In this document: piece after piece, positions 6,882 through 13,568 of the stretch
How the letters are laid out: each line of letters starts with the position of its first letter
Position numbering within the stretch: the first letter of the stretch is position 1
Assembly: GCA_013298265.1 (NCBI GenBank)
Contig: JAAFHE010000015.1
Span: forward strand, 1 to 15,425
Direction of reading: 5' to 3'
Length of the DNA: 15,425 bases
From: Lysobacterales bacterium
GTDB taxonomy: Bacteria; Pseudomonadota; Gammaproteobacteria; Xanthomonadales; Rhodanobacteraceae
The notes under the pieces: model-generated
Told to the model about the DNA's origin: nothing
The model's database searches: none
Seen by the model: only the letters and a program-made list of their open reading frames with translations
Translations under genes and position numbers: made by a program

Positions 6882-7628
6882 GCTTTCCTGTGCTTGCAGC
6901 GCTTTCTGCGCCGCGTCGAGAAAAGCCTGCTCCTTGCGCCGGTAGTATTTCGGCGCCGCGCGGGCACGCTTGAGCATGTCCTCGAACACGCGCTGCGCCT
7001 CGCCGGTACGCTGCAGCCGCTTGAGCAGCAGGCCATAGCGCAGGCGCGGCTCCTCGCCGGGATAGCTGGACGCGAGCACTTCGTATTCCTCAAGCGCCCG
7101 CTGGTGTTCGCCGATTTCCTCCAGGCAGCGTGCGTAGAGGAAATGGCCGTCGTCGGAACGGAAATCCGGGTTGGCCTTGATCAGCGCATCGAGCGTGTCG
7201 CGCGCGGCGGCGTACTGCTGCTGACCGGCCTGCGACTGCGCCAGACCGAGCAGGAAGGCCGGGTCGGTCGCGTAGATTCCCTTGAGCACGGACTGGAAGA
7301 GCTCTGCCGCACTGGCGTAGTCGCCCAGGCGCAGCGATTCCTCGGCCAGGCGACGGCGGTTGTCTACCGTGTCGGCGACATCGAGCTGCTGCGCGATGTG
7401 CCGGCGCTGCCGCTCCGGATCAATCCGGTCGCGTACGTTGCGTACGAGACGGCGGCTGGCCGGGTCGTTGCGCAGGTCGGGCAGCACCTGCGTGAATACA
7501 TACACGGCGACGCCGAGGTAGGAGCCGATCACGATGACCCACAGCCACCAGTGCGGCCGGCCCGTGCGCACCATGTGTACCAGGCAGAAGAACTGCAGCG
7601 ATACCGAAACGATCAGGAGGATGGGCAT
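6867..7628 (-). CDS. Membrane-anchored tetratricopeptide repeat protein
   Basis: The predicted protein has 253 residues. Two hydrophobic segments open it (about residues 2-18 and 29-48, separated by RTGRPHWW), resembling small bacterial two-helix anchors. A charged stretch follows, then about four TPR helix pairs from residue 88 to 245 (for example LGDYASAAELFQSVL, EIGEHQRALEEYEVLA, RTGEAQRVFEDML). The frame is open further upstream to 7925, but that part is Arg/Cys-rich and reads through a hairpin. The ATG at 7628, which begins directly with a membrane segment, is therefore preferred, although no clear ribosome site precedes it. TPRs scaffold protein complexes, and here they would be tethered to the inner membrane. 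It sits between two peptidase genes on the same strand. Partners are unknown. Confidence 0.8.
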   Translation of the reverse strand: MPILLIVSVSLQFFCLVHMVRTGRPHWWLWVIVIGSYLGVAVYVFTQVLPDLRNDPASRRLVRNVRDRIDPERQRRHIAQQLDVADTVDNRRRLAEESLRLGDYASAAELFQSVLKGIYATDPAFLLGLAQSQAGQQQYAAARDTLDALIKANPDFRSDDGHFLYARCLEEIGEHQRALEEYEVLASSYPGEEPRLRYGLLLKRLQRTGEAQRVFEDMLKRARAAPKYYRRKEQAFLDAAQKALQAQESSGKE

Positions 7629-7714
7629 GGGCAGGCAGCGGCGCGGGGGGGCGGCGAATCTTGTCGCCGAGCCCGTGACGGCGCAAGCCGTGGGCGTGTG
7701 GACGCAGCAGGCCC

Positions 7715-7763
7715 GACTTCCCATTGCCTGGGTTCGCCCAACGCTCAGGTAGGTGCGGAAGTC
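7715..7763. repeat. Small interrupted inverted repeat, possible intergenic element remnant
   Basis: GACTTCC at 7715-7721 pairs with GGAAGTC at 7757-7763, enclosing TGGG-ttcg-CCCA. The nested stem-loop lies in the gap between the M28 gene and the TPR gene. It resembles the short REP-like elements common between genes of this kind of genome, but only one copy is visible here. Confidence 0.35.
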
Positions 7764-7788
7764 ACAGGCGCGGGCGATGCAGCAAAAG

Positions 7789-7831
7789 CCCTCTCCCCCA
7801 CGCTCACTTGAGAGTGTGGGGGAGAGGGAGG
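7789..7831 (-). terminator. Strong GC-rich hairpin downstream of the M28 peptidase
   Basis: On the plus strand CCCTCTCCCCCACGCTC, a short loop, and GAGTGTGGGGGAGAGGG form a 17-bp stem with one G-T pair. It begins about 45 bases past the M28 stop, and on the minus strand it is followed by CTTTTGC. Position, stem strength and the short T stretch suit a factor-independent terminator. The CCCTCYCC arm resembles the hairpin arms at 3271-3370, so it may also be a member of a dispersed hairpin family. Confidence 0.6.
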
Positions 7832-7873
7832 TTCCGGCAGCGTTTCGGCGGCGGCTGCCGTTTTGCGAAAAAG

Positions 7874-9565
7874 CTACTTCTTCGACGCGTCCCGCGCCGC
7901 CTTGAACTCGCTGTCCGCCGACCATTGCGGCCAGCTCGTCTCGCCGGCCAGCTTGCTGCCGACTTTGTACATGACTTCGAGATCCGCGGTCGCACCGTCC
8001 AGCGGCATGCCGTCGCGATACTCGTCGCCGACCTGGTGGTAGCGGTTCTTGCCGTAGTCGTCGAACGCGGCGCGGCCGGCTGCTTCGCCGCCCTCGAACA
8101 GGTCGACGCCGCCCTTGGCATACAGCGCCGGCACGCCCTTGCGCGCGAAGTTGAAGTGGTCGGAGCGGAAGAAGAAGCCTTTCTCCGGCGTTTCCTCGGC
8201 CGCGATGACGCGGCCCTGGGTCGCGGCGGCGTCCTTGAGGTAGGTGTCGAGTTCTGACTGGCCGAAGCCCATGACGGCGAAGTTGCGCGAGGTCGGTACG
8301 AGGTTCAGCGCGTCCATGTTGATGTTGGCGACGGTCTTTTCCATCGGGATGGGCGGATGCGTCGCGTAGTAGCGTGAACCGAGCAGTCCGGATTCTTCGA
8401 GCGTCACGGCGACGAACATGACGGAGCGCTGCGGTGGTGGATTCTGCTTGGCGAAGGCCTCGGCGATGACGACAAGGCCGGCAACGCCGGTCGCGTTGTC
8501 GACTGCGCCGTTGTAGATCTGGTCGCCGCTGCGCGTCGTGTCCTTGCCCAGATGGTCCCAGTGTGCGCTGTAGACGATGGCTTCGTCGGGCTTGCCGCTG
8601 CCCGGCAGCAGCGCGACGACATTGTCGGAAACTCCGCTCTTGATCGTGCTCCTGAGCGTGACCGACAGCTTGGCGCCTAGCGGCTGCGGCTTGAAACCGC
8701 GCACATCGGCGCTCTTTCTCAGCGCGCCGAAATCGAGCCCGGCCTTGCCGAACAGACGCTCGGCCGAGGCTTTGGAGATCCAGCCGGCCACGTCCAGGCG
8801 CGGTGCCGGGTCTTCGCTCGTGGGCAGGTCGAACTGCGGCCCGCTCCAGCTATTCTCGATCACGCCCCAGCCGTAGCCGGCACCCTCGGTCTCGTGCACG
8901 ATCAGCGCGGCGGCCGCGCCCTGGCGTGCGGCTTCCTCGAGCTTGTAGGTCCAGCGGCCGTAGTAGGTCATGGCGCGGCCCTTGAACAGCTCGGCGTCGT
9001 CATTGCCGAAACCGGGGTCGTTGACGAGCACAACGACAGTCTTGCCTTTCGCGTCCAGGCCGGCGTAGTCGTTCCAGTTTTGCTCGGGCGCGTTGACGCC
9101 GTAGCCGACGAAGACGAGTTCGGAGCCCTTCAGCGTCACCTCCGGCTTGGCGGAGAGGTTGCCTACGACCATGTCGGTCTTGTAGGCGAAGGTCTCGTTG
9201 CCGCCGCCGACCGCGACGTCGAGCGTGAGATCCGTGTTTTGCAGCGTGGTCTCGACGTATGGCACCGACTGGAACCAGGAGCCGTTGTTGCCGGGCTTGA
9301 GGCCGATGCGCTCGAACTGATCCTTGAGATACGCCGTGGTCAGGCGTTCACCGAGCGTGCCGGGCTCGCGGCCTTCGAACTCGTCGGAGGACAGCTTCTT
9401 CAGCCGCTCTGCGAAATCGGCGCCGTTGTTGGCGAAGGTCGACTTGTAGGTCGCCGGTGCGGTCGCGACAACGGGCGCGGACGGCGTGGTCGGCGCTGCC
9501 GGCGGCGGCCCCGAGCAGGCGGCGAGCGTGAGTGCCGCGCTCGCGATGAGAACTACGTGGCGCAT
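7874..9565 (-). CDS. M28 family metallopeptidase, predicted lipoprotein with PA-type insert
   Basis: The 563-residue protein starts with a lipoprotein signal peptide and lipobox LAAC (Cys17). Position +2 is Ser, so by the standard sorting rule it should reach the outer membrane. A protease-associated-like insert occupies roughly residues 140-300 (for example VFVGYGVNAPEQNWNDYAG and AAAALIVHETEGAGYG). The M28 zinc site is complete: His335 in SAHWDHLG, Asp356 in GAVDNATG, Glu390/Glu391 in LEESGLLG, Asp418 in NMDALN and His510 in YHQVGDEY. Such enzymes remove N-terminal residues from peptides using two zinc ions, so this should be an active periplasm-facing aminopeptidase; substrate preference cannot be read. 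A GGAGG ribosome site sits 4 bases before the ATG. The gap to the beta-helix gene upstream is 162 bases and contains a palindrome. Confidence 0.93.
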   Translation of the reverse strand: MRHVVLIASAALTLAACSGPPPAAPTTPSAPVVATAPATYKSTFANNGADFAERLKKLSSDEFEGREPGTLGERLTTAYLKDQFERIGLKPGNNGSWFQSVPYVETTLQNTDLTLDVAVGGGNETFAYKTDMVVGNLSAKPEVTLKGSELVFVGYGVNAPEQNWNDYAGLDAKGKTVVVLVNDPGFGNDDAELFKGRAMTYYGRWTYKLEEAARQGAAAALIVHETEGAGYGWGVIENSWSGPQFDLPTSEDPAPRLDVAGWISKASAERLFGKAGLDFGALRKSADVRGFKPQPLGAKLSVTLRSTIKSGVSDNVVALLPGSGKPDEAIVYSAHWDHLGKDTTRSGDQIYNGAVDNATGVAGLVVIAEAFAKQNPPPQRSVMFVAVTLEESGLLGSRYYATHPPIPMEKTVANINMDALNLVPTSRNFAVMGFGQSELDTYLKDAAATQGRVIAAEETPEKGFFFRSDHFNFARKGVPALYAKGGVDLFEGGEAAGRAAFDDYGKNRYHQVGDEYRDGMPLDGATADLEVMYKVGSKLAGETSWPQWSADSEFKAARDASKK

Positions 9566-9674
9566 TGAACCTCCGGAAGAACACGCAAAGCGCGAGTGTA
9601 GGTGTGCTCACGCATTCGCGGCCAGGCCGGAAGTCATGGCATGCACTACGCATTGCGTTCGACACGGGCTTCGG

Positions 9675-9698
9675 GCGGGAGCCGCGCGCGGCTCCCGC
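9675..9698. terminator. 24-base perfect palindrome between the beta-helix gene and the M28 gene
   Basis: GCGGGAGCC, GCGCGC and GGCTCCCGC in a row form a perfect palindrome of 24 bases. It lies 29 bases past the stop of the beta-helix gene on the minus strand, so it could end that transcript. No T run follows in that direction, so a REP-like hairpin or a protein-binding palindrome is equally possible. Confidence 0.5.
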
Positions 9699-9727
9699 TA
9701 CCGGTAGGCTCCACGCTTTGCCTCATG

Positions 9728-10384
9728 TTATGGCGTTGCGCCACTGAAGGGCTTTGCCGTAGCACCGTCGACCGCGCCGATCCTGGCGCTGGAGCTGACG
9801 TACAGTTCGACTTCGCGGCGGAACACCAGGCGTCCCTGAACGACCGCATTCGGGCCGATCACGACACGTGGCAGCTTCTGCTTGCCCCAGGACCAGCCGC
9901 TGGGCTTTTCCACGAGCAGGCCGCCGTCGATGCGCGAATCCGCACCGATTTCGATGTCGCCGGCGACGGTCTCGATGTCGCCGCCGATGCGTGCCGCTTC
10001 GGTACGGATGCGGCCATTGACGTTGGATACCTTGCCACTGATCTCCGAGCCGCGTTCCAGCGTAATCGCGCCGTTGACCGATTCGGCGTCTCCGTGTATG
10101 CGGGCGCGCTGGCCCAGCGAGATCGCGCCGTTGACGGTCTCGGCTGATTTCAGCTCGCTGTCGTCGCCGATCTCGATCGAACCGTTGACCGTATCGGCCG
10201 AGTCGGCCTTGGCATGATGGCCGAGGTGGATGGATCCATTGACGGTTTCGAGATCACCGGCGAGCTGACCTTCGTCGATGCGGATTGAACCGTTGACCTT
10301 GTCGATGTCCGGTCCGGTACTGCCGGCGTGGGCTGCGGCGGAGAAGATGACGCAGAGGGCGAAAGCGAGCGTACGAGTGACCAT
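9728..10384 (-). CDS. Secreted beta-helix-like protein with seven VNG repeats
   Basis: The protein has 218 residues. The ATG at 10384 has AGGAG 7 bases upstream and opens a classical signal peptide ending at AHA near residue 20. The open frame continues upstream to 10675, but with Arg/Ser-rich sequence, so the internal ATG is chosen. Seven repeats begin at residues 30, 48, 66, 84, 103, 122 and 140 with VNG (VAG in the last) followed by a hydrophobic/charged alternation such as SIEIGDDS. The 18-19 residue period fits one turn of a beta-helix, as in bactofilin-like or adhesin-like folds. A different C-terminal part follows (RVVIGPNAVVQGRLVF and a polar tail). I do not recognise a named family; role in the envelope is inferred only from the signal peptide. 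It is divergent from gpmI. Confidence 0.85.
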   Translation of the reverse strand: MVTRTLAFALCVIFSAAAHAGSTGPDIDKVNGSIRIDEGQLAGDLETVNGSIHLGHHAKADSADTVNGSIEIGDDSELKSAETVNGAISLGQRARIHGDAESVNGAITLERGSEISGKVSNVNGRIRTEAARIGGDIETVAGDIEIGADSRIDGGLLVEKPSGWSWGKQKLPRVVIGPNAVVQGRLVFRREVELYVSSSARIGAVDGATAKPFSGATP

Positions 10385-10446
10385 GAAACGACTCCTGTGA
10401 GAGTGGACCCGGCGGCCGCTACGGCCCCGGCGATGACGGAAGCGTG

Positions 10447-10466
10447 GCTTCCTGCTGGCAGGAAGC
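10447..10466. promoter_or_regulatory. 9-bp inverted repeat in the divergent intergenic region, possible operator
   Basis: GCTTCCTGC-TG-GCAGGAAGC is a perfect 9-bp inverted repeat with a two-base centre. It lies between the divergent beta-helix gene (start 10384) and gpmI (start 10594). The dyad has the size of a binding site for a dimeric regulator. No regulator is encoded nearby and no second copy is seen here. Confidence 0.35.
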
Positions 10467-10557
10467 TCTGATGCGGTGTTCCCGCAAAGGGTTGCAGTGC
10501 TGGACCGGACCCTGCCATTGGTAATGCCCGGTGAACTCCGGGCTGCGGCGATTCCGC

Positions 10558-10563
10558 TACCAT
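10558..10563 (+). promoter_or_regulatory. Candidate -10 element for gpmI
   Basis: TACCAT, within GCTACCAT, matches the -10 consensus at four of six positions and lies 30 bases before the gpmI GTG. The same octamer precedes ycgL at similar distance on the other strand. No clear -35 accompanies it, so confidence is low. Confidence 0.25.
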
Positions 10564-10593
10564 GCGCGTTCCGCGACTGCAGCCGTTCCCGCC

Positions 10594-12126
10594 GTGACCG
10601 CACCCAAACCCGTCCTGTTGCTGATCCTCGATGGCTGGGGCCATCGCGTCGAAACCGACTACAACGCGATCGCACTCGCGAACTGTCCGAACTGGCGCCG
10701 CCTGCTGGCGACCTGCCCGCACGGTCTGGTCGACACGCATGGCCTGCACGTGGGTCTTCCCGACGGCCAGATGGGCAATTCCGAAGTCGGCCACATGAAC
10801 ATCGGTTCGGGCCGCGTGGTCTACCAGGATCTCACCCGTATCGATCATGACATTTCCACGGGTGAATTCTTCAACAATGCCGCATTGTTGCAGGCCTGTG
10901 CCGCGGCTCGCGCCGGCAGCGGCACGCTGCAGGTGTTCGGCCTGATCTCGCCGGGCGGCGTGCACAGCCACGAAAACCACATCTTCGCCCTGCTCGACCT
11001 GGCCGCGCGCGAAGGCGTGCCGCGCATCGCCGTGCATGCTTTCCTCGACGGGCGCGACATGCCGCCGAAAAGCGCCGAACCGTCGCTGCGTGCGCTCGAA
11101 GCGAAATGCGCACACACACCCGGCGCGTTCGTTGCCACGGTTGGCGGGCGCTACTACGCGATGGATCGCGACCATCGCTGGGACCGCGTGGAACTGGCAT
11201 ACGACGCCATCGTCGATGCGAAGGCCGAGTACCACGCCGCCAGCGGCATAGGCGCGCTGGCCTCGGCGTATGCACGCGGCGAAAACGACGAATTCGTCAA
11301 GCCGACGGTCATCGGCGCCGGGGCGCCGCTGTGCGACGGCGATGCCGTTGTGTTCATGAATTTTCGCGCCGATCGCGCGCGACAGCTCACCCAGGTCTTC
11401 ACGGACGCGGCGTTCGACGGCTTCGTGCGCGAGCGTCGCGCCGCGCTCTCGGCCTTCGTCACGCTGACGGAGTACAGCGCGAGCCTCGCCGTCAGTGCCG
11501 TCGCCTACCGGCCGCAGTCGATGGCCAATACGCTGGGCGAGTACCTGGCCGCACTCGGCCGTACGCAGCTTCGCATCGCCGAGACGGAAAAGTACGCGCA
11601 TGTGACGTTCTTCTTTTCCGGCGGACGCGAAATGCCGTATGCCGGCGAGGAGCGCCTGCTGATTCCGAGCGCCAAGGTCGCCACGTATGACCTGCAGCCG
11701 GAGATGAGCTGCCCCGAACTCACCGACCGGCTTGTCGATGCGATTGCCTCGCAGCGCTTCGACTTCATCGCCTGCAACATCGCCAACCCCGACATGGTCG
11801 GGCACACCGGTGTGCTGTCGGCGGCGATTGCCGCGGTCGAAGCGGTCGATGTCGCGCTGGGCCGCATCGAGGCCGCGATCCGCGCCGTCGGCGGCGCGGT
11901 CCTGATCACGGCCGATCATGGCAATCTCGAGCAGATGATCGACGAAAACGGCCAGCCGCATACGCAGCATACGATCGGCCCGGTGCCGCTGGTCTACGTC
12001 GGGCCGGGCCATCCGCGTATCGAGTCGGGCGCCCTGCGCGATCTTGCGCCGACGGCGCTGGCGCTGATGGGATTGCCCGCGCCGGCGGAAATGACCGGGC
12101 GTTCGCTGCTGACGTTCGACGTCTGA
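10594..12126 (+). CDS. gpmI: 2,3-bisphosphoglycerate-independent phosphoglycerate mutase
   Basis: This enzyme interconverts 3- and 2-phosphoglycerate in glycolysis and gluconeogenesis, using two manganese ions and a phosphoserine intermediate. From the GTG at 10594 the protein is 510 residues, the normal family length. It begins as the family does, TAPKPVLLLILDGWGH, with metal ligand Asp13. The phosphoserine is Ser63 in GQMGNSEVGH. Later ligands are Asp400 and His404 in NPDMVGH, Asp441 and His442 in ADHGN, and His459 in PHTQHT. The frame is open to a GTG at 10531, but those 21 residues are not family-like. Neither start has a good ribosome site. gpmI beside an envC-type gene is a known arrangement, as in Escherichia coli. 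All key residues are present, so it should be active. Confidence 0.97.
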   Translation: MTAPKPVLLLILDGWGHRVETDYNAIALANCPNWRRLLATCPHGLVDTHGLHVGLPDGQMGNSEVGHMNIGSGRVVYQDLTRIDHDISTGEFFNNAALLQACAAARAGSGTLQVFGLISPGGVHSHENHIFALLDLAAREGVPRIAVHAFLDGRDMPPKSAEPSLRALEAKCAHTPGAFVATVGGRYYAMDRDHRWDRVELAYDAIVDAKAEYHAASGIGALASAYARGENDEFVKPTVIGAGAPLCDGDAVVFMNFRADRARQLTQVFTDAAFDGFVRERRAALSAFVTLTEYSASLAVSAVAYRPQSMANTLGEYLAALGRTQLRIAETEKYAHVTFFFSGGREMPYAGEERLLIPSAKVATYDLQPEMSCPELTDRLVDAIASQRFDFIACNIANPDMVGHTGVLSAAIAAVEAVDVALGRIEAAIRAVGGAVLITADHGNLEQMIDENGQPHTQHTIGPVPLVYVGPGHPRIESGALRDLAPTALALMGLPAPAEMTGRSLLTFDV

Positions 12127-12226
12127 GATTGTCCTCGTGCCTACGCCTGACGGGTGCAGCGCGGTCGCCGGGTGCCTGGTGAGCGGCGCATCAGGCCGCT
12201 GTTCGTCTCGGCGACGGCTTTTCCTT

Positions 12227-13435
12227 ATGGCGCGGCGCGCAGCCCGGCAGGCCCTGGTCGTTGCGGTCTGCGCCGTGTTTGTGTGTTGCTTCGACGCGGT
12301 GGCGCAGGAAACCGCAGTGCCCGCTGCGCAGGCCCAACCGGCCGGACCGGGTGCCGAGGAGCGCGAGGCGCAACAGAGACTGCAGGCCACGCGCGACGAA
12401 ATCCGCAAGCTCGCCGAGCAGCGCAAGGCCACCGAAGCGGAAAAAGGCGGCGTCGCGGTCGAGCTGCGCGAACGCGAGACGCGCATCGCCTCGATCGCGC
12501 GCGAGCTGCGCCAGCTCGATGAGAAGCTGGCCGAGCAGCAGCAGGCGCTGGATCAGCTGCAGCAGGCGCGCAGATCACTCGAGCAGAAGCTCGCGACGCA
12601 GCGCGATGCGCTCGCCGCACTGCTGCGCTCGGCGTATGCGCTGGGCCGGCACGAGGAACTCAAGCTGATCCTGCAGCAGAACGAGGTCGCCACGACCTCG
12701 CGCGTGCTGGCCTACCACCGCTATTTCCAACGTGCGCGCATGGGCCGCATCGGTGAACTGCTGACCGACCTTGCGGATCTCGCGCGCGTACAGCAGGCGA
12801 TCGAGGAGCAGGTCGCGCAGATCGGCACGACGCGTGTCGAGCGCAACGGCGAAAGCGCGCAGCTGGATGTGGAGCGTGTCGAGCGCAAGGCCATGCTCGA
12901 AGCGCTGGATCTGAGCCTGCGCGACCAGGCCGCGCGCCTGGCTGCGCTCGGCAAAGACGAGGCCGCGCTGCTGGAACTGCTGGAGCGCCTGCGCGACGTG
13001 TTCGCCGACATCCCCAAGGAACTCAAGGCGGCCGAGCCCTTCGCCGACCGCCGCGGCCGGCTGCCGTGGCCGCTGGTCGGCAAGGTCGCGGTCGGCTTCG
13101 GCTCCAGCGACGACTCGGGTCGCGCGATTTCCGGCATCGTCGTCGCTGCCGACGACGGTGCTGAAGTGCGCGCGGTCTCGCACGGCCGCGTCGCCTATGC
13201 GGATTGGCTCAAGGGCTATGGGCTCATCCTGATCCTTGACCACGGCGACGGCTACATGAGCCTTTACGGCTACAACGAATCCTTGCTCAAGGATGTCGGG
13301 GACTGGGTCGACGCCGGCGAGGCCATCGCCACCGCCGGCTCCAGCGGCGGACGCAAGAGTGCCGGCCTCTACTTCGAGCTGCGCGCGCGCGGCAAGCCGC
13401 TGGATCCGCGTGGCTGGCTCAAGCCCGCGTCCTGA
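12227..13435 (+). CDS. envC: EnvC-type murein hydrolase activator (coiled coil plus degenerate LytM/M23 domain)
   Basis: From the ATG at 12227 the protein has 402 residues. It has a signal peptide (RR near the N-terminus, hydrophobic core, cleavage near AVAQE), a long Gln/Glu/Arg-rich coiled coil over about residues 45-255, and a C-terminal LytM domain from about 280. The domain shows EnvC-like ADWLKGYGL, SLYGYNES and SSGGRKSAGLYFE. Active M23 peptidases use His-x-Gly-x-Asp and a late His-x-His. Here GIVV (from Gly303) lacks both the His and the Asp, and the late motif is GLYFE, so it should not cut murein. EnvC activates amidases during septum splitting in the periplasm. The frame extends to a GTG at 12137, 10 bases past gpmI, but that stretch does not look like a signal peptide. 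Likely co-transcribed with gpmI (100-base gap). Confidence 0.93.
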   Translation: MARRAARQALVVAVCAVFVCCFDAVAQETAVPAAQAQPAGPGAEEREAQQRLQATRDEIRKLAEQRKATEAEKGGVAVELRERETRIASIARELRQLDEKLAEQQQALDQLQQARRSLEQKLATQRDALAALLRSAYALGRHEELKLILQQNEVATTSRVLAYHRYFQRARMGRIGELLTDLADLARVQQAIEEQVAQIGTTRVERNGESAQLDVERVERKAMLEALDLSLRDQAARLAALGKDEAALLELLERLRDVFADIPKELKAAEPFADRRGRLPWPLVGKVAVGFGSSDDSGRAISGIVVAADDGAEVRAVSHGRVAYADWLKGYGLILILDHGDGYMSLYGYNESLLKDVGDWVDAGEAIATAGSSGGRKSAGLYFELRARGKPLDPRGWLKPAS

Positions 13436-13535
13436 CGCGCGGGTTCGGTCCGGCCTTGATAGTCGCGCACACGGCGGCACTTCTGTTTACGACGCCGGTC
13501 AGACCGTATCGATCAACGTATTGCTGTCGCCGCTG

Positions 13536-13541
13536 TATAGT
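13536..13541 (+). promoter_or_regulatory. Candidate -10 element upstream of ctpA
   Basis: TATAGT matches five of six -10 positions and lies in a locally AT-richer stretch of the 133-base gap between envC and ctpA, 27 bases before the ctpA ATG. The -35 position at 17-base spacing is TCAACG, a poor match. If real, ctpA has a promoter of its own besides any read-through from gpmI-envC. Confidence 0.35.
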
Positions 13542-13568
13542 CTTTGCACGTTTGCTGGAGCCTCGCCC

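Noticed and set aside
7629..7925. N-terminal extension of the TPR protein up to 7925
   Set aside because: The extension overlaps the end of the M28 gene and reads through a strong hairpin, with Arg/Cys-rich non-conserved sequence; the ATG at 7628 opens directly on a membrane segment.
10150..12486. A 778-codon minus-strand open frame opposite gpmI
   Set aside because: It is antisense to the complete gpmI and crosses into the envC and beta-helix genes. The composition is low-complexity Arg/Ala/Ser and no domain is recognisable.
12575..13480. A 301-codon minus-strand open frame opposite envC
   Set aside because: It is antisense to a coiled-coil gene of known family, and its product has no motif or plausible start context.
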